From Chthonobacter albigriseus (GTDB taxonomy: Bacteria; Pseudomonadota; Alphaproteobacteria; Rhizobiales; Pleomorphomonadaceae): 64,000 nucleotides of DNA. The notes beneath the pieces were generated by a model, which was given only the letters and a program-made list of their open reading frames with translations, was not told where the DNA came from and did not search any database. Location of the stretch: the NCBI RefSeq assembly GCF_013839445.1, contig NZ_JACDIT010000003.1, positions 124,001 to 188,000 of the forward strand, read 5' to 3'. The position numbers and the translations under genes are program-made. How positions within the stretch are numbered: the first letter of the stretch is position 1; every line of letters starts with the position of its first letter. This document shows positions 55,162 to 63,143 of this stretch, piece by piece.

Positions 55162-55574
55162 GCCCCCGCCTCCGGATCGGCGATCACCGACACGTGCGCG
55201 GCAACAACCTTCCAGCCGTCTGCCGTGCGCACCCAGGTCTGCATCTGCCGGCCGATCTTGCCGGGCGCACTCTCCCGGCGGAACAGCGTGGACGCGGTCG
55301 CGAAATCGCGGCCGTAGGTGGTGACGACGGTGCGCTCCAGGGACCGCTGCAGCCCGGCCGGCGAGCGGCCCGCGCGGAACGCCTGGATCGCGGCGTAGCC
55401 ATAGAGATTCTCGCCGCCGCCATATCGGATGGTTGTGGATCGGTCGAGGAAGAACGCGTCGAGAGCCGCCACGTCGTTGCTGACGAGCGCCGTCTCGTAG
55501 GCGGCAAACGCGGCCTCCACCTCGGCCTTGATCTCCGGCATGTCGATCTGAAGATCCGCCACCGTCTCCCCCAT
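55158..55574 (-). CDS. atzH: AtzH-type DUF3225 amidase (1,3-dicarboxyurea to allophanate)
   Basis: 138 residues, NTF2-like fold. Pseudomonas AtzH has been proposed to convert 1,3-dicarboxyurea, the AtzE product, into allophanate, with Tyr22 and Arg46 essential. Here Tyr26 and Arg50 keep the exact 24-residue spacing, with the N-terminus four residues longer. Family features LDAFFLDRSTTIRYGGGENLYGY are present. It also resembles HpxZ (oxalurate-linked). Located between the cyclo-ligase-like gene (21 bp) and gntR (overlap). Confidence 0.85.
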   Translation of the reverse strand: MGETVADLQIDMPEIKAEVEAAFAAYETALVSNDVAALDAFFLDRSTTIRYGGGENLYGYAAIQAFRAGRSPAGLQRSLERTVVTTYGRDFATASTLFRRESAPGKIGRQMQTWVRTADGWKVVAAHVSVIADPEAGA

Positions 55575-55595
55575 CCCCGCGGCAGGCGCCGCCCT

Positions 55596-56360
55596 TCAGC
55601 CGCGCGCCGCGATCCGGCTCTGCAGGTCCCGCAGGAACGGAATGTCGCGGAACTGGTCCGGCTGCACCACGTCCCAGTCCACCCCCTTCGGCTGCGGATG
55701 GCGCGTTCTTGTCACGATCAGTTCCTCTTCCGTCGCCACATAGTGGAGCGCCGAATCGTGCGGCAGCATCGGCAGGCGATCCGACGCGACGAGCTGGCTT
55801 GAATGCACAGTCGTCGCAATCGGCGTGGCAGACGTCACCACGCCGAGTTCGCGGAAGATGCCGAGTTCCAGGTCGGCGAAACCGCCGCCTTTGCCCGTCC
55901 GGCCGCCTTCGCGCGTCACAGCCACGGAGCCGACCACCACGAAGTCGATGGTCTCCATCGCCTCGAACTCGATCGGCTCGCCGTGGGCGAGGAAGCCCAT
56001 GCTTGTCGCGGCCAGCTCGAAGTCGACGCCCTTTTCGGCCAGCACGGCCGGATCGAGCTTCACGAAGGGGAAGCCGCGGGTGAGCTCCGGAACGGGCGCG
56101 TAGACGATCTTGCCGTCGTAGAGCGCCCGAAGCCGAACCGGGATCTGCGGTGGATCCGGATTGCACTTCACGATCCGCGCGCCCCCCCACTCGGGCGCCC
56201 GCGAGAGGTTCAGCGCCGCGATGTCCGCGCCGGCGAAATTCGGGATCCGGCTCATCACCGGCCCGACGTTCACGCCGAGATCGACAAGCCTGCTCCAGGC
56301 ATCGCGCCGGAGCGCATCCTTGGAGCCGTTGCGACCTGCCCACCGTTCATCCGCAGACAT
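55596..56360 (-). CDS. 5-formyltetrahydrofolate cyclo-ligase family protein
   Basis: 254 residues of the MTHFS/COG0212 family: N-terminal DAWSRLVDLGVN, central KCNPDPPQIPVRLRAL, and the nucleotide-binding GRTGKGGGFADLELG loop (about residues 156-170). True cyclo-ligases are about 190 residues; the longer form often sits in catabolic clusters and its role is unproven. Its place between AtzE and AtzH suggests an activity on a ureide or one-carbon by-product (inference). ATG 56360 with AAGGTGG upstream is chosen; a GTG at 56369 is the alternative. Confidence 0.8.
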   Translation of the reverse strand: MSADERWAGRNGSKDALRRDAWSRLVDLGVNVGPVMSRIPNFAGADIAALNLSRAPEWGGARIVKCNPDPPQIPVRLRALYDGKIVYAPVPELTRGFPFVKLDPAVLAEKGVDFELAATSMGFLAHGEPIEFEAMETIDFVVVGSVAVTREGGRTGKGGGFADLELGIFRELGVVTSATPIATTVHSSQLVASDRLPMLPHDSALHYVATEEELIVTRTRHPQPKGVDWDVVQPDQFRDIPFLRDLQSRIAARG

Positions 56361-56376
56361 CGATTCCACCTTGCCC

Positions 56377-57780
56377 TCAACCCGAGATCATCGCGATCGG
56401 CGCCTTCGCGACGCCCGCATCCTCCAGCGCCTTCGAAACCCGGAGCGCAACGTCCTCCCGCCACGGCGCGGCGATCACCTGCACGGCGATCGGCATCCTG
56501 GAGCCCTCCAGCCAAACCGGAACCGCGGCCACCGGCAGGCCCGCGAAGGAGATCGGCTGGGTGAAGATGCCGATGTTGGCGCGCGCCGGCACCTCCTCGC
56601 CCTTCAGCATCATCGTCTTCTGGGTGGCCTTCAGCGCGGTGAACGGCGTCGCCGGCGCCAGGATCACGTCGACGTCGGCGAACAGCGAGTTGACCGCCGA
56701 CCGGTACCAGGTCCGGAACCGCTGCGCGGCCACGTACCAGGCGGCGGGCACCATCGTTCCGGCGATGAACCGGTCGCGCGTGTCGGGATCGAAATCGCCC
56801 GCGCGGCTGACGATCCGCGGCAGGTGCAGCGCCGCGCTTTCCGCGTTGGTGATGACATAGGCCGCCGCGCGCGCCCGCGCTGCCTCGGGGATCTCCACCT
56901 CGCGCGAGACATTGAGGGCCTTGGCGACAAGGTCGACGGCGGCGTCCGCCTCCGCGAAACCCTGGTTGCGGAAGTAGCCGCCCGCGATCGCGATCCGCAG
57001 CCCCTCGACGCCGAGGTCCAGCGCGGCCGCCGTGTCGAGCGTCGGCTTTGGGGCGAGGTGGTGGTCCAGCGGGTCGTCGCCCTGCATCACGTCGAAGAAG
57101 AGGGCGAGATCCGCCGTGGAGCGCGCCAGCGGGCCGAGGTGGTCCAGGCTGGCGGTGAACGGATAGGTTCGCGCCCGGCTCAGTCGCCCGAAGGTCGGTT
57201 TCAGGCCGAAGGTGCCGCAGAACGAGGCCGGCACCCGGATCGAGCCGTTGGTATCGGACCCGAGCGCCGCGGCCACCAGCCCCGCCGCAACCGCCGCTCC
57301 CGACCCGCTGGACGATCCGCCGGTGATCCGGCTGAGGTCGTGCGGGTTGTTGCAGTTGCCGTCGTGGGCGTTCTGGCCGGTGAAGTCGTAGGCGTATTCG
57401 CCCATGTTGAGCGCGCCGAGGCAGACGCCGCCGGCTTCCCGGATCCGCGTGACCAAGGTGGAGTCGTGGGCGGCGGGTGGATTGTCACGGTTGATCTTGG
57501 AGCCGGCGCGGGTGACCACGCCTTCCAGGTCGAACAGGTTCTTCACCGCGTAGGGCACGCCCGCAAGCGGCGGCGCTTCTCCGGCCATCACCCTGGCGTC
57601 GACGATGTCCGCCTCGGCGAGTGCCCGCTCGGCCGTCACGTCGGTGAAGCTGTTCACCGCCTCGTCCATCGCCGAGATCTTCTGGATGGCGAGCCGGGTG
57701 ATGTCGCGGGCGGAGATCTGCCGCGTGCGGACCAGTTCGGCGATTTCGGCCGCCGTGCCGTTGAGGGGATCGAGGCTCAT
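56377..57780 (-). CDS. atzE: AtzE-family amidohydrolase (1-carboxybiuret hydrolase catalytic subunit)
   Basis: 467 residues of the amidase-signature family: K80 (YAVKNLFD), cis-Ser in GGSSSGSG (about 154-161) and nucleophile Ser180 (SDTNGSIRVPA). AtzE needs the small subunit AtzG, encoded immediately upstream with a 4-bp overlap, as in glutaminyl-tRNA amidotransferase A/C pairs. In Pseudomonas ADP it deaminates 1-carboxybiuret to 1,3-dicarboxyurea. Many alphaproteobacterial homologs occur without AtzD and their native substrate is uncertain. The frame stays open upstream; the start is set by the overlap. Confidence 0.9.
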   Translation of the reverse strand: MSLDPLNGTAAEIAELVRTRQISARDITRLAIQKISAMDEAVNSFTDVTAERALAEADIVDARVMAGEAPPLAGVPYAVKNLFDLEGVVTRAGSKINRDNPPAAHDSTLVTRIREAGGVCLGALNMGEYAYDFTGQNAHDGNCNNPHDLSRITGGSSSGSGAAVAAGLVAAALGSDTNGSIRVPASFCGTFGLKPTFGRLSRARTYPFTASLDHLGPLARSTADLALFFDVMQGDDPLDHHLAPKPTLDTAAALDLGVEGLRIAIAGGYFRNQGFAEADAAVDLVAKALNVSREVEIPEAARARAAAYVITNAESAALHLPRIVSRAGDFDPDTRDRFIAGTMVPAAWYVAAQRFRTWYRSAVNSLFADVDVILAPATPFTALKATQKTMMLKGEEVPARANIGIFTQPISFAGLPVAAVPVWLEGSRMPIAVQVIAAPWREDVALRVSKALEDAGVAKAPIAMISG

Positions 57781-57971
57781 CGTCCGGCCTCGAAGGTTCC
57801 GGCCGGCTCGATGTCGTCGGAAAGCGGGAAGGAGAGCACGAGCGCCGCCATCCGAGCCGTGGTGGCGACGTTCGCCACCACGGTCGGACGCCACGCCGGG
57901 TCGATGGCAAGGCCCATCACCTCGGCCATGTGGCTGACGTGGGCTTCCGCGTCGAAGGTCTTTTCGGTCAT
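57777..57971 (-). CDS. atzG: AtzG-type small subunit (DUF4089)
   Basis: 64 residues, GatC-like helical protein that completes and stabilises Atz[26 protein letters not shown] is the family core and the C-terminal tail is [15 protein letters not shown]. The ATG overlaps the stop of the upstream cysteine hydrolase, and its stop overlaps the atzE start, each by 4 bp. Confidence 0.85.
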   Translation of the reverse strand: MTEKTFDAEAHVSHMAEVMGLAIDPAWRPTVVANVATTARMAALVLSFPLSDDIEPAGTFEAGR

Positions 57972-58642
57972 GATTCGGCTCCGGAGACGGCTGCCTGGAG
58001 CGCGGAGAGCGGCGCGGTCCATCCCACGATCGCCCCCTGCGCCCGGATCATCTCCAGTGTGGCCTGTTTGAAGGCCGCGAAGTAGCTCTCCGTCGCATCT
58101 TCGATGAGAAGATTGTTGAAGCCGCGGTCGTTGGCCTCCCGCATGGTGGTCTGCACGCAGACTTCCGTGGTGACCCCGGCGAACATCAGGTGGGTGACGC
58201 CCAGATCCTCCAGGATCGCCGGAAGATCCGTCGCATAGAAGGCGCCCTTGCCCGGCTTGTCGACCACGTACTCGCCTTCGATCGGCAGAAGCGCGTCGAC
58301 GATCTCCGCTCCGGCTTCGCCGCGGATCAGGATGCGCCCCATCGCCCCGTCGTCGCCAATCCGCAGCTTCGGGTTCCCACGCAGCCGCTTGGCGGGCGGA
58401 CAGTCCGACAGATCAGGTGCGTGGTTCTCCCTCGTGTGGATCACCGGCCAGCCCTTGGCGCGGAAGAGGTCGATCAGCGCCCCGACCGTCGGCACGATCG
58501 CCTCCAACCGGCTGACGTCGTTGCCGAGCGTTTCCCCGAACCCGCCGGGCTCGATGAAGTCGCGCTGCATGTCGATGACGATGAGCGCGACCTTCTCCGG
58601 CGGGAAGCTGAAGGCGAACGGCTGGGCGTCGACGGTGATCAT
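57968..58642 (-). CDS. Isochorismatase-family cysteine hydrolase (BiuH/RutB paralog)
   Basis: 224 residues. The Asp24 (IDMQRDF), Lys129 (VDKPGKGAF) and Cys162 ([19 protein letters not shown]) triad is intact, with the same 33-residue Lys-to-Cys spacing as biuret hydrolase. It is shorter at the N-terminus and lacks some BiuH-specific residues, so it probably acts on a related amide or ureide. It lies between the ABC ATPase and atzG, 26 bp after the former. An exact substrate cannot be given. Confidence 0.85.
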   Translation of the reverse strand: MITVDAQPFAFSFPPEKVALIVIDMQRDFIEPGGFGETLGNDVSRLEAIVPTVGALIDLFRAKGWPVIHTRENHAPDLSDCPPAKRLRGNPKLRIGDDGAMGRILIRGEAGAEIVDALLPIEGEYVVDKPGKGAFYATDLPAILEDLGVTHLMFAGVTTEVCVQTTMREANDRGFNNLLIEDATESYFAAFKQATLEMIRAQGAIVGWTAPLSALQAAVSGAES

Positions 58643-58668
58643 GGGCGATGGTCCCGGATGGATGCGGC

Positions 58669-60204
58669 TCAGTGATGCCCGGCCATGTGCTGGCCGATCG
58701 TGTTGCGGTCGGTCTCCGCGGCGGGCGCTACGTAGGTGATCTTGCCCTCGCTCATCACCGCCACCCGGTCGGAAAGCTCCAGGATCTCGTCCAGATCCTC
58801 CGAAACGAGGAGCACGGCGGCACCGCGGTTGCGCTGCTCCATGATCTGGGCACGGATCTCTGCGATCGACGCGAAGTCGAGCCCGAAGCAGGGATTGGCG
58901 ACGATCAGCACGTCCACGTCGCTGGAAAGCTCCCGGGCAAGGATGGCGCGCTGCACGTTGCCGCCGGAAAGGTTCTGGATTGGCTCGTCGGGCCCGGGTG
59001 TCTTCACCCGGTAGGCGGCGATCAGCTCCTTGGCCTTCGCCCGCATCGGCGCCGGCGACAGCCAGCCCCTGCCCTTTGAGATCGGCGGCTGGTCGAACGA
59101 GCGGAACGCCAGGTTCTCCGCCACGCTCATCTTCGGTACGGCGGCGTTCTTCAGCGGCTCCTCCGGCAGGCCGAACACCTTGAAGCGCGCCATCTTCTGA
59201 CGCTCCGGCTCGTAGGGCTCGTCCTTGACGAACAGTCGCCCGTCGGTGAGCGGGCGCTGGCCCGACAGGCACTCGATCAGCTCCGACTGGCCGTTGCCGG
59301 ACACGCCCGCGATGCCCACGATCTCGCCGGCATGCACCTTGAGGCTCACCGCTTCCACCGCCGGGAGGCCCTCATCGTCGTCGGCGAACAGGCCGGCGAG
59401 TTCCAGGACCACCGGGGTCTGCGAGAAGCCCTGGCGCACCGCCCGCTCGCGCAGCTTCATGTCGCCGATCATCATCCGGCTCATCTCGCCGACGGTGAGG
59501 TCCTTGGCCGGCGCCGAGCCGACGAAGGCCCCCTTGCGCAGCACGGTGACGTCGTCGGCGAACTGCGTCACCTCGCGGAACTTGTGGCTGATCATCAGGA
59601 TCGTCAGGTCGCCGGCCTCGGTCATCCCGCGCAGCAGCCCGAGGATCTCGTCGGCTTCCTGCGGCGTCAGCACGCTGGTCGGCTCGTCGAGGATCAGGAA
59701 GCGCTGGTCGAGATAGAGCTGCTTAATGATCTCCAGCTTCTGCTTCTCGCCGGCCGCTAGGCCCGATACCGGCACGTCCATCGGCACCTGGAACGGCAGC
59801 GTGTCGATCAGGTCGGCGAGCGAGCGCTTCTCCTTGGCCCAGTCGATCACGGCCGGCACGTCGGCGCGGGCGATGACGAGGTTCTCCGTCGCGGTCAGCG
59901 ACGGCACCAGCGTGAAGTGCTGGTAGACCATGCCGATCCCGAGCGCGCGGGCGGCCTTGGGGTTGGGGATCTCCACCTTTGCGCCGTTGACCAGCACCTC
60001 GCCGCGGGTCGGCTGGTAGAAGCCCATGATGCACTTCACCAGCGTCGACTTCCCCGCCCCGTTCTCTCCGAGGAGCGCGTGGAACGAGCCGGGCCGGACG
60101 TTGATCGAAACTTCGTCGAGCGCGGTCAGCGCGCCGAAGATCTTGGTCATCCCGCGGGTTTCCAGCCCCACGGCGCGGGCGGCGGGCGTCGGCATCGCGC
60201 TCAT
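58669..60204 (-). CDS. Sugar/nucleoside-type ABC transporter double ATP-binding protein (BMP family)
   Basis: 511 residues with two tandem ATPase domains, as in RbsA and the nucleoside importers. First domain: Walker A GENGAGKS (about 44-51), [11 protein letters not shown] in place of LSGGQ, Walker [12 protein letters not shown]. Second: degenerate Walker [10 protein letters not shown], signature [15 protein letters not shown] and VANPCFGLD. It pairs with the two BPD_transp_2 permeases further upstream in the operon. The start ATG overlaps the biuH stop by 4 bp. The periplasmic binding protein (BMP/Med type) is probably just beyond the right window edge. Confidence 0.9.
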   Translation of the reverse strand: MSAMPTPAARAVGLETRGMTKIFGALTALDEVSINVRPGSFHALLGENGAGKSTLVKCIMGFYQPTRGEVLVNGAKVEIPNPKAARALGIGMVYQHFTLVPSLTATENLVIARADVPAVIDWAKEKRSLADLIDTLPFQVPMDVPVSGLAAGEKQKLEIIKQLYLDQRFLILDEPTSVLTPQEADEILGLLRGMTEAGDLTILMISHKFREVTQFADDVTVLRKGAFVGSAPAKDLTVGEMSRMMIGDMKLRERAVRQGFSQTPVVLELAGLFADDDEGLPAVEAVSLKVHAGEIVGIAGVSGNGQSELIECLSGQRPLTDGRLFVKDEPYEPERQKMARFKVFGLPEEPLKNAAVPKMSVAENLAFRSFDQPPISKGRGWLSPAPMRAKAKELIAAYRVKTPGPDEPIQNLSGGNVQRAILARELSSDVDVLIVANPCFGLDFASIAEIRAQIMEQRNRGAAVLLVSEDLDEILELSDRVAVMSEGKITYVAPAAETDRNTIGQHMAGHH

Positions 60205-60923
60205 CGGATCGCCTCCAGAAGGTCGGTGCTCTTGGCGACGGCGCCGAACACGCCGCCCTGCATCTTCACCATGTCGACGGCGGCAAGGTGGTTCGCGTGC
60301 TTGGTCGCCCCGCAGCAGTCCTCCACCAAAAGGCATTCGAAGCCCCGGTCGTTGGCCTCGCGCATGGTGGTGTGCACGCAGACATCCGTCGTGATGCCGG
60401 TGAGCACGATGTTGCGGATGCCCTTAAGCCTGAGGATCATCTCCAGGTCGGTGGCGCAGAACGAGCCCTTGCCCGGCTTGTCGATGATCGTCTCGCCCGG
60501 CAGCGGCGCGAGCTCCGGGATGATTTCCCAGCCCGGCTCGCCGCGGACGAGGATCTTGCCCGCCGGCCCCTGGTCGCCGATGCCGGCGCCGATCCGCTGC
60601 GACCGCCACCGCTTGTTGGCCGGCAGGTCGGAGAGATCCGGCCGGTGCCCCTCGCGGGTGTGGATGATGGTGTAGCCCTTGGCGCGCATACCGGCCATCA
60701 GCGCCCGGATCGGCTCGATCGGCGCGCGGGTGAGCGAGATGTCGTAGCCCATGCAGTCGACGTAGCCGCCCTTGCCGCAGAAATCGGTCTGCATGTCGAT
60801 CACGATCAGCGCCGTGTTCTCCGGCCGGAGATCGCCGTCGTAGGGCCAGGCGTAAGGCTCTGAGGCGATCGTCCGCGGGCTGGCGACGAGCGCGGAGGCG
60901 ACCTGTTCGTCGAGGGTGGTCAT
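60201..60923 (-). CDS. biuH: Biuret amidohydrolase
   Basis: 240 residues, hydrolysing biuret to allophanate and ammonia. The triad Asp43-Lys149-Cys182 keeps the exact spacing (106 and 33) of the Rhizobium leguminosarum enzyme (36/142/175), and the sequence around it is strikingly similar ([52 protein letters not shown]). With AtzF in the same operon this gives a complete biuret-to-ammonia route. The start overlaps the stop of a small upstream ORF. Confidence 0.92.
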   Translation of the reverse strand: MTTLDEQVASALVASPRTIASEPYAWPYDGDLRPENTALIVIDMQTDFCGKGGYVDCMGYDISLTRAPIEPIRALMAGMRAKGYTIIHTREGHRPDLSDLPANKRWRSQRIGAGIGDQGPAGKILVRGEPGWEIIPELAPLPGETIIDKPGKGSFCATDLEMILRLKGIRNIVLTGITTDVCVHTTMREANDRGFECLLVEDCCGATKHANHLAAVDMVKMQGGVFGAVAKSTDLLEAIR

Positions 60924-61183
60924 GGGCGGGCTCCGGACACGGGAAGCGGCGTGAGCAGCCGCAGGAGAAGTGGATCCTCCGTCCCGTCACCCGGGAAGCC
61001 GGTCGTGGAGCGGACGTGCTCGACAGCCGCTGCCGCGCCGAACGGGGATCTCGGGTTGGGCCAGAAGCGGGCGATCCAGCGGAAGCGGGAGTCGGCATCG
61101 GGCCGGCCTGGACCACGCGGGGGCTCCCATAGGCTCGGCCGGTCTTCCGGCGATCGCCTGAGGACGAGGTCGATCCCGTGCAT
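60920..61183 (-). CDS. Small unknown protein between the amidase and biuret hydrolase genes
   Basis: 87 residues, function unknown and not resembling a family I know. It begins 4 bp after the amiF-like stop with a GGAG site inside the amiF end, and its stop overlaps the biuH ATG by 4 bp, exactly the packing of the true genes around it. The composition is Arg/Pro-rich with a [23 protein letters not shown] core and no signal peptide or membrane helix. It may be a real small subunit or a translated leader that couples biuH translation; the ORF could also be fortuitous. Confidence 0.55.
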   Translation of the reverse strand: MHGIDLVLRRSPEDRPSLWEPPRGPGRPDADSRFRWIARFWPNPRSPFGAAAAVEHVRSTTGFPGDGTEDPLLLRLLTPLPVSGARP

Positions 61184-61187
61184 GGCC

Positions 61188-62207
61188 CTACTCCGCCGCG
61201 GTTTTCTGGACGCTTTCGCCGAAGGCGCGGGTCGGCGCGGGGAAGCCGCAGGGTGTTCCGTCCTTCACCTTCACCTGGTCTTCCCAGGGCAGCCGGTAGG
61301 TGCCGGCCACCATGTCCTGCATGAAGGTGTAGGGGCAGTCCTGCGCCCCGCCCCTCACCGCCACGTAGCCGCGGTGCCAGAGCTGGTAGATGTTGTTCTC
61401 AACGCCCCACCCCGTGCGCGCCTCGCGCACGAGATCGGGCCGCACCTCGGCGGTGATGATCTCGTCGGCCCGGCCGGTGGTGCCGTGGGCGATCACCGTG
61501 CCGTCGAAGTTGACGATCATCCCCTCGCCCATGGAATCGAACGAACCGTCCGACCCGCACATGCAGACGTTCGCCGTCACCATCAGATTCTGGAAGGCGT
61601 TGGCCTGATTGGTGAACTGCCAGCTCTGCCGGATCGGCGCGGTGTAGCCGGCCGTACGGATCATGATCTCCGCGCCCTTGTAGGCGCACTCGCGCGCCAT
61701 CTCCGGGAACATGCCGTCGTGGCAGATGATCAGCGCGATCTTGGCGCCCTTCGGCCCCTCGATCACCGGGATGCCGAGGTCGCCCGGCTCCCACGGCTCG
61801 ACCGGCACCCACGGATGGAGCTTGCGGTAGTAGAGCTTGATCTCGCCCTGGTCGTCGATGATCAGACCGGAATTCCAGGGGTTGCCGTGCGGGTTGTACT
61901 CCATGATGGAGAAGCAGCCCCAGATCCGGTTGTCCGCACAGGCCTGCTTGAAGGCTGCGACCTCCGGCCCGTCGAGTGAACACATGATCGCCGGGTTGGT
62001 GTCCATCGACAGGCCGTGCAGCGCGTATTCCGGGAACACCACCAGGTCCATCGTGGCAAGGTTCCGCCGCGCCTTGCCCACCATCGCCACGATCTTCGCC
62101 GTCTGCGCCGCAAGGTCCGCCGGCGTCACGACCACCGGCAGCTGCAGCTGCACCAGCCCGATGACGACGCCGTTCTCCGACTTGTTCAGTCCGCCGAGCC
62201 CGTTCAT
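61188..62207 (-). CDS. amiF: Nitrilase-superfamily amidase, formamidase (AmiF) type
   Basis: 339 residues. The Glu60 (VVFPEY), Lys129 (YYRKLHPW) and Cys162 (IICHDGMFPE) triad matches AmiF of Helicobacter (E60, K133, C166) in spacing and context; MNGLGGLNKS and PWEDQVKVKDG are also AmiF-like, and the family releases ammonia from formamide or short amides. In this operon it could instead act on an intermediate of the ureide route. The start ATG 62207 gives the full family N-terminus. 11 bp separate it from the permease gene. Confidence 0.85.
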   Translation of the reverse strand: MNGLGGLNKSENGVVIGLVQLQLPVVVTPADLAAQTAKIVAMVGKARRNLATMDLVVFPEYALHGLSMDTNPAIMCSLDGPEVAAFKQACADNRIWGCFSIMEYNPHGNPWNSGLIIDDQGEIKLYYRKLHPWVPVEPWEPGDLGIPVIEGPKGAKIALIICHDGMFPEMARECAYKGAEIMIRTAGYTAPIRQSWQFTNQANAFQNLMVTANVCMCGSDGSFDSMGEGMIVNFDGTVIAHGTTGRADEIITAEVRPDLVREARTGWGVENNIYQLWHRGYVAVRGGAQDCPYTFMQDMVAGTYRLPWEDQVKVKDGTPCGFPAPTRAFGESVQKTAAE

Positions 62208-62218
62208 GGCCGCAATCC

Positions 62219-63139
62219 TCACTTGGTGATGGAGAGTTCGCCCGGCGCGCCCTTCAGGCTGCGCTTCGGCGAGATGGACAGGATCATGATGACCAGCGTC
62301 ATCGCGTAGGGCGCAGCGTTGAAGAAGTGGTAGCCGCGCGTGATGCCGACCGACTGCAGCGCCGGCCCGAGCGCGCCCGCCGCGCCGAACAAAAGCGCTG
62401 CGCCGAAGCAGGCGAGCGGGTTCCAGCGCGCGAAGATGACCAGCGCCACCGCCATCAGCCCCTGCCCCGAGGAGAGACCCTCGGTCCAGGAGCCCGGGTA
62501 GTAGAGCGACAGGAAGGCCCCGCCGACCCCGGCCAGGAAGCCGCCGGCCGACGTCGCCAGGAAGCGCACCAGGTCCACGTTGATGCCGAGCGCCAGCGCC
62601 GCAGGCGCGCTGTCGCCGGTGGTGCGCACGACGAGGCCGATCCGAGTGTTCTTGAACGCCCACCACATCGCGACTGCGAGCGCGATGCCGATCAGGAACA
62701 GCGGGTTCACCTCAAGCGCCTTGGCCAGATGCGGATTGTCGGTCCAGAAGCCGAGCTCCACCGACGGCAGCCGCGGCGCGACCGGCTGGATGTAGGCCTT
62801 GCCGAAGAAGAACGCGAGGCCGGTGCCGAACAGCATCATGGCGATGCCGATGGCGATGTCGTTGACACCCTTCAGCCGGCAGATCGCGCCGTGCATCGCG
62901 CCGAAGGCCATGCCCGCAAAACCCGCGACCAGCACCCCGAGCCACGGGCTCCCCGTCTCGAAGGAAATGGCGTAGGCCGCCATTGCCCCGAACACGAGCG
63001 TACCTTCCAGACCGAGATTGATGCGGCCCGACTTCTCCGTCAGGCACTCGCCGAGCGCCACGAAGAGGAACGGGGTGGAGACGCGGATGGCGCCCGCCAG
63101 CATGGCCAGGAGGACCGTGGAAAGGCCAACGTCTTCCAT
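62219..63139 (-). CDS. ABC transporter permease (BPD_transp_2, nucleoside/ureide-like)
   Basis: 306 residues with eight to ten hydrophobic segments. EKSGRINLGLEGTLVFGAMAAY and GVNDIAIGIAMMLFG are the conserved permease cores of YufQ/NupC-type importers. It is the second channel subunit, starting 4 bp after the other permease stops. The substrate is inferred only from context. Confidence 0.9.
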   Translation of the reverse strand: MEDVGLSTVLLAMLAGAIRVSTPFLFVALGECLTEKSGRINLGLEGTLVFGAMAAYAISFETGSPWLGVLVAGFAGMAFGAMHGAICRLKGVNDIAIGIAMMLFGTGLAFFFGKAYIQPVAPRLPSVELGFWTDNPHLAKALEVNPLFLIGIALAVAMWWAFKNTRIGLVVRTTGDSAPAALALGINVDLVRFLATSAGGFLAGVGGAFLSLYYPGSWTEGLSSGQGLMAVALVIFARWNPLACFGAALLFGAAGALGPALQSVGITRGYHFFNAAPYAMTLVIMILSISPKRSLKGAPGELSITK

Positions 63140-63143
63140 GCGA

